Assembly (NCBI RefSeq): GCF_009495745.1
Contig: NZ_WIDQ01000001.1
Location: 609,136 to 673,135, forward strand
Direction: 5' to 3'
Source: Niveispirillum sp. SYP-B3756
GTDB taxonomy: Bacteria > Pseudomonadota > Alphaproteobacteria > Azospirillales > Azospirillaceae
Length of the DNA stretch: 64,000 nucleotides
Positions 56,891 through 64,000 of this stretch are shown here, in pieces (the first letter of the stretch is position 1; each line of letters begins with the position of its first letter). The notes beneath the pieces are model-generated. The model worked only from the letters and a program-made list of their open reading frames with translations. It had not been told where the DNA came from and made no database searches. The position numbers were made by a program, and so were the translations under genes.

Positions 56891-57753
56891 GCAACGAATT
56901 TGATGCCGACTGGCTGCGCCTGCGCGATCCACTGGACGGGGCCGCGCGCGTCGCCACCTTTGCCTGGAGCTTCGGCCGGGTGCTGCCGGCCGAACCGATG
57001 CTGATCGATCTGGGGGCCGGCACCGGCAATAATGTCCGCCAGTTGGCCCTGAAACTGGGCCGGGCCCAGCAGGATTGGACCCTGATCGAAAAGGACCGCA
57101 AGCTACTGGCCAAGGCGCCGGGGGAAATGCAGCATTGGGCAGAGCGCAATGGCTGGACCCTTAAGGAGCAACGCCGCGCCTATCATATCAGTTGCGAAGA
57201 CATGGCCATCCGGGTGGAGATGCGCAGCTTCGACATCGCCCGCAACCTGACCGATCTGGGGCTGAACCAGTATGACGGCATCACCGCCAATGCCCTGTTC
57301 GATCTGGTCTCCGCCCAATGGGTGGAGAGTTTTGCCGATGAGCTGGCGGCGGCGGGCTTCCCGCCGCTGCTGTTCACGCTGATGGTGGATGGGCGTGTCG
57401 ATTTTTCCACGCCCGACCCGGATGATGGATTCGTGCTGGAGCGGTTTCACGCCCATATGGGCCGCAACAAGGGTTTCGGCCCTGCCCTGGGGACAGCGGC
57501 TCCCGCCGCCCTGGCCAAGGCGCTGGCCCGTGTCGGCTATAAGGTGGAGCAGGGAAGGTCGGACTGGGCCATCGGGGAAAAGCGGCTGGCCGCCCATCTG
57601 GCCCTGCTGGATTTCCACGCCAAGGCCGCCACGGAGATGGAACCCACCGCCGCCACCCGCATCGCCGATTGGCAGCAGCGCCGGCAGGCAATGGCCCGTG
57701 ATGGCATATCGGGGCTGAGCGTGGGGCATATGGATATTTTCGCGCGGCGCTGA
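56887..57753 (+). CDS. class I SAM-dependent methyltransferase
   Basis: 288 residues. SAM motif I MLIDLGAGTGNNVRQLALKLG, an acidic loop DWTLIEKDRKLL, and YDGITANALFDLVSAQWVESFADEL. The C-terminal part (FVLERFHAHMGRNKGFGPALGTAAPAALAKAL) is not typical of tRNA or protein methyltransferases, so a small molecule or lipid-linked substrate is plausible. Last gene of the four-gene coupled operon. Confidence 0.85.
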   Translation: MSNEFDADWLRLRDPLDGAARVATFAWSFGRVLPAEPMLIDLGAGTGNNVRQLALKLGRAQQDWTLIEKDRKLLAKAPGEMQHWAERNGWTLKEQRRAYHISCEDMAIRVEMRSFDIARNLTDLGLNQYDGITANALFDLVSAQWVESFADELAAAGFPPLLFTLMVDGRVDFSTPDPDDGFVLERFHAHMGRNKGFGPALGTAAPAALAKALARVGYKVEQGRSDWAIGEKRLAAHLALLDFHAKAATEMEPTAATRIADWQQRRQAMARDGISGLSVGHMDIFARR

Positions 57754-57810
57754 AACGTCGCCCGCATCCATGCTATCAATCGTACCGGTTCCCCCTGCCC
57801 GCCCCAACGC

Positions 57811-58473
57811 ATGACCGGTCCGCTGATCCTTCTGGTCGATGACGACCTGCCGCTGCGCCAGTCCGTCGCGGAACAGTTGCTGCTGCGCGACATGCGGGTG
57901 GTGGAGGCGGGGTCCGCCGCTGAAGCAACGGCAGCCCTGACGGCGCAAGGCCCCTTCACCGCCATCCTGCTGGCCGGCACCCTGCCGGATGGCGACGGGG
58001 CCAGCCTGTGCCCCCGCTGGCGGGGCCAGGGCATCACCTGCCCCATCATCCTGCTGGGCGGCAAGACGGTAGCCGCCGCCAATGACCATATCGCCAAGCC
58101 CTTCCGCCTGGGCGCCTTGCTGGGCCGGCTGGAGGCGCTGCTGCGCCCGCCGGCAGAGACAACCCGCCCACCGCCGCTGCCACTGGGCCCCTATCAGTTC
58201 CATGTCGATGAGAAGCTGCTGGTCCGGCCCGATGAGGGGCACAAGGTCCGGCTGACGGACAAGGAAGCCGCCCTGCTGCGCCTGCTGCATGATGCGGCGG
58301 GGGCGGTGGTCGCGCGCGAAACCCTGCTGGAACAGGTCTGGGGCTATCGGCAGGGGATCAGCACCCACACGCTTGAAACCCATATTTACCGCTTGCGCCG
58401 CAAGATGGAGGCGGATGCCGCCGCCCCTGCCCTGTTGCTGACCGAAGGGGGCGGCTATCGTCTCGCCCCCTGA
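57811..58473 (+). CDS. OmpR-family response regulator lacking the phospho-acceptor Asp
   Basis: 220 residues. The receiver domain keeps the acidic pair (LLVDDDLPLRQSV) and the Lys (AKPFRLGALLGRLEALL), but the strand-3 position where the phosphorylated Asp should stand reads AILLAGTLPDGDG instead of xxLLDxxLPDGDG. The C-terminal winged helix is normal: LTDKEAALLRLLHDAAGAVVARETLLEQVWG, THTLETHIYRLRRKME, GGGYRLAP. It is probably controlled without phosphorylation. No histidine kinase is adjacent. It starts 58 bases after the methyltransferase stop, so it may be cotranscribed. Confidence 0.88.
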   Translation: MTGPLILLVDDDLPLRQSVAEQLLLRDMRVVEAGSAAEATAALTAQGPFTAILLAGTLPDGDGASLCPRWRGQGITCPIILLGGKTVAAANDHIAKPFRLGALLGRLEALLRPPAETTRPPPLPLGPYQFHVDEKLLVRPDEGHKVRLTDKEAALLRLLHDAAGAVVARETLLEQVWGYRQGISTHTLETHIYRLRRKMEADAAAPALLLTEGGGYRLAP

Positions 58474-58521
58474 TCTACCCTCCCTCCCCCTGCCTTTTTC
58501 CGTCGTCGCCGGAGCCCGCCC

Positions 58522-59106
58522 TTGCCCTTTTCCTGCCGCCGCCTGTTGTTCCTTCTGCTGACCGCCGCCGCTTTGGCCCTGGCCGGCTGCGCCAGCCGGC
58601 CGCCGCAACCGCCGCCGGAACCGGAAATGGAGCTGCCGCCGCTGCCCGATGTGCGGCGTGTGGTGTTGACCTATCCGCGGTCGAGGGAGATGGTGGACGT
58701 GATCTATTTCCATAATGGCGACTATGATCGGGACGCCATGGCCAAGATCAACCATCTGCTGCGTGACCGGCGCACCGGGGAGGAACGGCCCATCGACCCG
58801 CTGCTGATGGATTTCCTGTTCGACCTGCTGATGCGCACCGGCCTGCCGCCCACCACGGTGGTGGAGGTGACGGACGGGTTCCGTTCCGCCGGCACCAATG
58901 CCGATCTGGTGAAGGTGAATGGCAACGCGGCGCGCGAAAGCTATCACCTGCAGGGAAAGGCCATGGATTTTCGCGTGCCGCTGCTGCCCGGCCCGGCCTT
59001 GGGCGAAATCGCCAAGACCATGCAGCGCGGCGGTTCCGCCTATTATCCTTCCACCGGCCATACCCATATCGATACCGGCCCCAACCGCACCTGGCGGACA
59101 CGATGA
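58522..59106 (+). CDS. DUF882/M15-like peptidase lipoprotein
   Basis: 194 residues. Lipoprotein signal LLLTAAALALAGCAS, a Pro-rich linker, then a YcbK/DUF882-type domain: VVEVTDGFRSAGTNADLVK, ESYHLQGKAMDFRV (zinc His and Asp) and TGHTHIDTGPNRTWR (second His). Relatives of this fold are L,D- or D,D-carboxypeptidases acting on peptidoglycan, here anchored to a membrane facing the periplasm. Start is TTG 58522 with GGAG upstream. It overlaps the next gene by 4 bases. Confidence 0.8.
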   Translation: MPFSCRRLLFLLLTAAALALAGCASRPPQPPPEPEMELPPLPDVRRVVLTYPRSREMVDVIYFHNGDYDRDAMAKINHLLRDRRTGEERPIDPLLMDFLFDLLMRTGLPPTTVVEVTDGFRSAGTNADLVKVNGNAARESYHLQGKAMDFRVPLLPGPALGEIAKTMQRGGSAYYPSTGHTHIDTGPNRTWRTR

Positions 59107-59792
59107 GGCGAATGATCCGGCAGGGGTTGGCCCGTACCCTGGCGACCCTGGTCGCCTGCCTGCCGCTGGGTGGCTGTCTACTGGGGCAGAGCGCCACGCC
59201 GTTGCTGCCCACGGGCGAGGCGCTGCCCCACGGCGTCTTCTCCCGCGATATGCCCAGTGGGTTGGGTGATACGCTGACGGTGCGGGAAGAGACGATGCGG
59301 GTGGGCACCCGCTACGTCGTCTCAGGTGCCGGGGGCCGCGTTGGCTCCGTCGCCTTCGCCCGCATCGCCGATGCCGACCTGTCGCGCCTGTCCGTGCCGG
59401 GGGGTGAGGCGCGGGCACTTTATCTGGCGCAGGTGCGCCTGACGGGGGAAGGCTTGCGGCGGTTGGACAGCCGCACCCGCCTGCCCGCCGCCCTGAAGGA
59501 TGAGGATGCGGAACGCTATGCCTATCTGCCCCTTGCCCTGGTGCGGCAAGGAACAGACGCGCCAACCCTGGTGCTGATGGAATGTACCGGCCCCGACCCG
59601 GCAGCCCTGTTGCGCAAGGCGGGGCCGGAATTCAACCTGCGTTTCAGCGCCGACGGGCTGCTGCGCATCATCGACCGGGCCCAGATCCTGCGCGCCATCA
59701 ATGCCGTGCTGAACCGGCAGCTGTCCGGCGGCAGCTGCCGGGCGGAGCGGCGGCTGGAACTGTCGCCCCATACGCCGCTGACACTGCCTTGA
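59103..59792 (+). CDS. putative lipoprotein of unknown function
   Basis: 229 residues with a signal and lipobox (ATLVACLPLGGCLLGQS). The mature region contains YVVSGAGGRVGSVAFARIADADLSRLSVPGGEARALYLAQVRLTGEGLRRLDSRT and a C-terminal FSADGLLRIIDRAQILRAINAVLNRQL. I do not recognise a family. ATGA overlap with the peptidase lipoprotein gene indicates they are expressed together and probably act in the envelope. Confidence 0.65.
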   Translation: MRRMIRQGLARTLATLVACLPLGGCLLGQSATPLLPTGEALPHGVFSRDMPSGLGDTLTVREETMRVGTRYVVSGAGGRVGSVAFARIADADLSRLSVPGGEARALYLAQVRLTGEGLRRLDSRTRLPAALKDEDAERYAYLPLALVRQGTDAPTLVLMECTGPDPAALLRKAGPEFNLRFSADGLLRIIDRAQILRAINAVLNRQLSGGSCRAERRLELSPHTPLTLP

Positions 59793-59860
59793 TTTCCCTG
59801 CTCATGGTGCGTGGCACCGGCCCCGAAGCGGAGCAGCGACAGGGATCACGCATCGTGATG

Positions 59861-59900
59861 GTGGCCTTGATCAGAACCTATAGATTCTGATCAAGGCCAC
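59861..59900. terminator. bidirectional hairpin between convergent genes
   Basis: GTGGCCTTGATCAGAA (59861-59876) pairs perfectly with TTCTGATCAAGGCCAC (59885-59900) around an 8-base loop: a 16-bp stem, between a rightward lipoprotein gene and the leftward giant surface protein. No T run. Confidence 0.75.
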
Positions 59901-59906
59901 GGAGTA

Positions 59907-62900
59907 TCAGCCCGCGAAATCGTAGCCGCTGACGGATGCTTCCTCCACCATACCCAGCATAGTCAGTCCGCTGGGCGGTTGAGAGGCGGGACGCCCCTCG
60001 GCACGGCCGGCATAGATATAGTGATTGATCAAGGCGGCGTGGTTCAGGCCGAAGATGTCGAACAGATCAGGGTTCAGCACAGCATAGGCTTCCACATCGA
60101 ACCCACTGGTGGCACGTCCCTCCCCCCGACCGTAATTCACATAATGGTTGATCAGCGCGTCAGGATTCAGGCCGAAACTGTTGACCAGATCGGGGTTCAG
60201 CGCGGCATAGGCTTCAACATCGAAGCCACTGGCAGCGCGCCCTTCGGCACGACCAGCATAGATGTAGTGATTGACCAAAGCCGCGCGGTTGGTGCCGAAA
60301 ATGGCGAAAAGATCAGGATTCAACGCGGCATAGGCCAGCGCATCGAACCCCTCCGCCGCCCGGCCTTCCGCCCGGCCGGCATAGAGGTAATGGTTGGTCA
60401 GCGCCATTTCGTTCAAACCGAAAGCATTGAACAGGTCTGGGTTCAGGGCGGCATAGGATTCCGCATCAAACCCGCTGGTGGCGCGGCCCTCCGTCCGACC
60501 ATTGCTGAGATAATGGCGCAAAAGCGCCGTATCATCATCCCCGAACGCATAGAACAGATCGGCGTTCATCGCCCGATAGGCATCAGCGGAGAAGCCGGAC
60601 TGGACATCGTCATTCAGAATAGTGCCAGTGGCGGTACCGACAGCCACTGTGGCGCCGCTGGGCTGACTGAGGATACCGGTCAGCGTCTCGTTCCCCTCCA
60701 CCCGGGTATCGCCATTGATCAGCACATTGATCACTGTGCTGCGGCTGCCGGCGGCGATGGTATAGGTGCCGGACACCGCCTGGAAATCCACGCCCGCCGT
60801 CGCCGTCACCCCCTGGGTGGCAAAGCCGAAGCTTACCGCCTTGCTGCTGACCTCTGACATGGAGACGGTGAAGGAGAGGGTCTTGGTCCCCGCATGGCCT
60901 TCCTGCACGCTGGTGCCGGTGATGGAGAGGGTGGGGAGCTTGATGACGGCAGATGTGGCGGAGATGGTGTAACCGCCCTCCCCAGCTTGACCATCAACCG
61001 CCAGATAATAGCGACCGGAGCTTGTCGGCGTGAAGCCTGTTGCCCCCACGGTTTTTGTATCGCTGATATATGAACCCGAAGCGTCATGTAGGCTCAAAAG
61101 AACCGAGGGCAGATTTCCATTGGTCGAAGCATTAAACTGATAGGCAGTGCCCACAGTCAAATCAACAGCAAACCAGTCGACATCCTTTACCGTCTCTATG
61201 ACACCAGAAATGCTATTTCCTGGGATCAATTTTCCAGTGGTGGATGTGTTGGCAGCATAATCATCAAAAATCAGCTTTTCCGCCGATAGGCTATATTGCC
61301 CGCTCCCCTTAGCCCCGTCGACAGAGAGGTAATAACGCCCCGAGGTGGTCGGGGCGAAACCTGCAGTCCCTGCTTCACCAATCTGTACCCCCAGAGCGTT
61401 ATGAAGGTGCAGTTGAATAGAAGAAAGGTTACCGCTGGTCGACGCAGAGAACTGATAGGTAGAGCCGGCGGTTAAATCGACAGCAAACCAGTCACTATCA
61501 TTCTGCACCTCGATGATACCGGTTGTCTTCCCACCTACTGTCAACTTGCCCGTCGTTGATATGCTGGCTAAATAATCATCAACGGCTGTCTGCTTTGCTG
61601 ACAGTGTGTAACTCCCCGTCGCTGCGCCGCTGACGGAGAGGTAATAGCGCCCGGAACTGGCTGCTGTGTAACCCGACGTCCCCGTCCCTGTGGTGCCGGT
61701 GATCGATGAACCGGAAGCATCATAGAGACCTAAAATCGGGGATACGCTGCCGCTTCCAAACGCCCCCGTGAAGGCGTAGGTCGTGCCGGCGGTGAGATCA
61801 ACGGCAAACCAGTCAACATCATTTGACGTTTCCAAGGTGCCGGAGGTCTGCCCGCCGGCTGTCAGCTTGCCCGTTGTGGAGGTATTGGCGGCGTAATCAT
61901 CCTTCACTGTCTGCGTTGCCGACAGCGTGTAGCTTCCCGTCGCTGCGCCGCTGACGGAGAGGTAATAGCGCCCGGAACTGGCTGCTGTGAAAGCTGACGT
62001 CCCCGTCCCTGTGGTGCCAGTGATCGATGAACCGGAAGCATCATAGAGACCTAAAATCGGGGATGAGCTGCCACTTCCAAACGCCCCCGTGAAGGCGTAG
62101 GTCGTGCCGGCGGTGAGATCAACGGCAAACCAGTCAACATCATTTGACGTTTCCAAGGTGCCGGAGGTCTGCCCGCCGGCTGTCAGCTTGCCCGTTGTGG
62201 AGGTATTGGCGGCGTAATCATCCATCACTGTCTGCGTTGCCGACAGGGTGTAGCTTCCCGTCGCTGCGCCGCTGACGGAGAGGTAATAGCGCCCGGAACT
62301 GGCTGCTGTGTAACCCGACGTCCCCGTCCCTGTGGTGCCGGTGATCGATGAACCGGAAGCATCATAGAGACCTAAAATCGGGGATAAGCCGCCGCCTCCG
62401 AACGAGCCTGAGAATTCATAGGTGGTACCGGCAACCAGGTCGACGGCGAACCAGTCTGCATCATTTGTGGTTCCCAGGGTGCCAGAGGTCTGTCCCCCGA
62501 TCGCCAACTTGCCCGTTGTGGAGGTGTTGGCGGCGTAATCATCGACGGCCGTCTGCTTTGCCGACAGTGTGTACCCTCCCGTCGTTGCACCGCTGACGGA
62601 GAGGTAATAGCGCCCGGAACTGGTTGCAGTGTAACCCGACGTCCCCGTCCCCGCGGTACCACTGATTGATGAACCGGAAGCATCATAGAGACTTAAAATT
62701 GGGGATAAGCTGCCGCCTCCAAACGAGCCTGAGAACTCATAGGTGCTACCGGCAGCCAGATCGACGGCGAACCAGTCTGCATCATTTGTGGTTCCCAGGG
62801 TGCCAGAGGCCTGTCCCCCAATCGTCAACTTGCCCGTTGTGGAGGTGTTGGCGGCGTAATCATCCATCACTGTCTGCGTCGCCGACAGGGTGTAATTTCC

Positions 62901-64000
62901 AGTTTTCGGAGCAGTGACGGCAATATAATACCGGCCTGAGTTAGTTGGCGTTAAATCCATGCCTCCCAAAGAGGAGGTAACGCCAGTATCGGCACCAGAA
63001 GAATCCTTCAATCTGAAGGAAAGTAAATAACCGTCACTGCTGCTGTATGTACCTGAAAATTTGTAGCTCGTACCAGCGGTCAAGTCGACAGCGAACCAGT
63101 CCGAATCGCTTGACGTTCCCAGAAGGCCGGTGGCCTGTCCTCCGATCGCCAGCTTGCCCGTCGTTGATATGTTGGCCGCGTAATCATCGGCGACTACCTG
63201 CTTTGCCGACAGTGTGTAATTCCCGGTTTTCGAACCAGAGACGGAGAGGTAATACCGGCCCGAGCTGATGGGGGTGAAACCTGTCGTTCCCGACGACGAG
63301 GTATCGGCAATAGAGACACCAGCAGCGTCCTTCAAGCCCAAGAGGGGAGTACTGCCGCCGCCATCAAATGAACCTGAGAATTCGTAAGCCGTACCAGCGG
63401 TCAAGTCGACAGCGAACCAGTCCGAATCGCTAGGCGTCCCCAAGAGGCCGCTGGCCTGCCCGCCGATGGCGAGGGTGCCCGTCGTTGAGGTGTTGGCCGC
63501 ATAATCATCGGCAACTGCTTGCTTTGCCGACAGGGTATAATCCCCGGTTTTCGGACCGTTGACGGCGAGATAATAGCGGCCAGAGCTGGTTGGCGTGAAA
63601 TCCATAGCCCCCAAGGACGAGGTAACGCCAGCATCGGCACCAGAAGCATCGCGCAATCTAAATGACAGAATATAGCCATTACTGTTGCCGTATGCGCCTG
63701 AGAATTCGTAGGCGGTACCAGCGGTCAGATCGATAGCGAACCAGTCGGCATCATTTGCTGTTTCAAGAACACCGGTGGTTTGGCCGCCGACTGTCAGCTT
63801 GCCGGTTGTTGATATGTTGGCGGCGTAATCATCGCTGACTGCCTGCTTTGCTGACAGGGTGTAATTTCCTGTCCGCCAGCCGTGGACGTCAAGATAATAC
63901 CGGCCCGAACTTGTCGGCGTGAAACCTGATGTCCCCGACGCGTAGTTGATATATGAACCGGCGGCATCCCGCAAAACCAAGCTCAAACTTGTAGTGCCGG
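59907..64000 (-). CDS. giant repetitive surface protein, C-terminal part (PPC-like repeats, Calx-beta, NPDL repeats)
   Basis: More than 1360 residues; the N-terminus lies beyond the window. From the edge inward there is one partial and nine complete ~107-residue repeats of bacterial pre-peptidase-C-like type (DDYAANTSTTGKL, DWFAVDLTAGT, TSSGRYYLSVSG, YTLSAKQ). Then comes a Calx-beta-like domain (about 60608-60940: SVQEGHAGTKTLSFTVSMS ... GTATGTILNDDV). Five ~41-residue repeats follow (AYAALNPDLF-AFG-N--AL-NHYIYAGRAEGR; about 59985-60600) and a short tail. Probably a secreted or surface calcium-binding adhesin. Several PPC units are nearly identical at DNA level. Confidence 0.85.
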   Translation of the reverse strand, partial: GTTSLSLVLRDAAGSYINYASGTSGFTPTSSGRYYLDVHGWRTGNYTLSAKQAVSDDYAANISTTGKLTVGGQTTGVLETANDADWFAIDLTAGTAYEFSGAYGNSNGYILSFRLRDASGADAGVTSSLGAMDFTPTSSGRYYLAVNGPKTGDYTLSAKQAVADDYAANTSTTGTLAIGGQASGLLGTPSDSDWFAVDLTAGTAYEFSGSFDGGGSTPLLGLKDAAGVSIADTSSSGTTGFTPISSGRYYLSVSGSKTGNYTLSAKQVVADDYAANISTTGKLAIGGQATGLLGTSSDSDWFAVDLTAGTSYKFSGTYSSSDGYLLSFRLKDSSGADTGVTSSLGGMDLTPTNSGRYYIAVTAPKTGNYTLSATQTVMDDYAANTSTTGKLTIGGQASGTLGTTNDADWFAVDLAAGSTYEFSGSFGGGSLSPILSLYDASGSSISGTAGTGTSGYTATSSGRYYLSVSGATTGGYTLSAKQTAVDDYAANTSTTGKLAIGGQTSGTLGTTNDADWFAVDLVAGTTYEFSGSFGGGGLSPILGLYDASGSSITGTTGTGTSGYTAASSGRYYLSVSGAATGSYTLSATQTVMDDYAANTSTTGKLTAGGQTSGTLETSNDVDWFAVDLTAGTTYAFTGAFGSGSSSPILGLYDASGSSITGTTGTGTSAFTAASSGRYYLSVSGAATGSYTLSATQTVKDDYAANTSTTGKLTAGGQTSGTLETSNDVDWFAVDLTAGTTYAFTGAFGSGSVSPILGLYDASGSSITGTTGTGTSGYTAASSGRYYLSVSGAATGSYTLSAKQTAVDDYLASISTTGKLTVGGKTTGIIEVQNDSDWFAVDLTAGSTYQFSASTSGNLSSIQLHLHNALGVQIGEAGTAGFAPTTSGRYYLSVDGAKGSGQYSLSAEKLIFDDYAANTSTTGKLIPGNSISGVIETVKDVDWFAVDLTVGTAYQFNASTNGNLPSVLLSLHDASGSYISDTKTVGATGFTPTSSGRYYLAVDGQAGEGGYTISATSAVIKLPTLSITGTSVQEGHAGTKTLSFTVSMSEVSSKAVSFGFATQGVTATAGVDFQAVSGTYTIAAGSRSTVINVLINGDTRVEGNETLTGILSQPSGATVAVGTATGTILNDDVQSGFSADAYRAMNADLFYAFGDDDTALLRHYLSNGRTEGRATSGFDAESYAALNPDLFNAFGLNEMALTNHYLYAGRAEGRAAEGFDALAYAALNPDLFAIFGTNRAALVNHYIYAGRAEGRAASGFDVEAYAALNPDLVNSFGLNPDALINHYVNYGRGEGRATSGFDVEAYAVLNPDLFDIFGLNHAALINHYIYAGRAEGRPASQPPSGLTMLGMVEEASVSGYDFAG

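Overview
The window looks like chromosomal DNA of a high-GC alphaproteobacterium, most likely order Rhodospirillales and close to the Azospirillaceae. This rests on gene content and order: chorismate mutase next to metX-metW, dnaN-recF-gyrB together, rbfA-truB, and the style of signalling and surface proteins. It is inference, because no 16S or marker search was possible. Most of the window is ordinary core genome with short accessory insertions.

Layout. 1-2571: a partial chorismate mutase gene, divergent from metX-metW (methionine synthesis). 2781-4544: small membrane proteins, a MaoC hydratase, and a Gdx guanidinium exporter behind a clear guanidine-II (mini-ykkC) riboswitch. 4619-12416: a winged-helix protein, then dnaN, recF and gyrB, with two toxin-antitoxin modules (mazEF, vapBC) placed between dnaN and recF. 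12482-21448: ilvD, two alpha/beta hydrolases, xthA, a membrane histidine kinase, a glycosyltransferase and a lipoprotein. 21549-23041: a type I-E-like CRISPR array (25 repeats, 24 spacers) with no cas gene in the window. 23121-34266: a patatin-family protein, secA, a parvulin, a MOSC protein, ppk2 and an M3 peptidase. 34362-41353: an MFS + binding-protein + LysR locus, a CZB-GGDEF protein, an unusual tgt, truB and rbfA. 41597: tRNA-Gln. 41920-48840: two signalling or hypothetical genes and a sulfate ABC operon (sbp-cysT-cysW-cysA). 48874-50850: CinA-like and proB. 50973-59792: a low-complexity protein, a divergent cluster joining GTP cyclohydrolase II and a CDP-alcohol phosphotransferase to a BchC-like dehydrogenase, a divergent PTPS, a glycosyltransferase and a methyltransferase, then a response regulator lacking its phospho-acceptor and two lipoproteins. 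59907 to the window end: the C-terminal part of a giant repetitive surface protein.

Most interesting items. (1) The 52290-57753 cluster reads like an undescribed biosynthetic pathway for a pterin- or GTP-derived product that is glycosylated, methylated and perhaps attached to a lipid. (2) A family of short palindromic MITE-like elements makes 3-bp target duplications. In three of five clear copies the duplicated triplet is exactly the stop codon of the neighbouring gene (xthA, the MOSC gene, ppk2). (3) The guanidine-II riboswitch has a readable Shine-Dalgarno-sequestering alternative hairpin. (4) The CRISPR array is separated from any cas genes. (5) The Tgt resembles chlamydial queuine-salvage enzymes more than ordinary bacterial Tgt.
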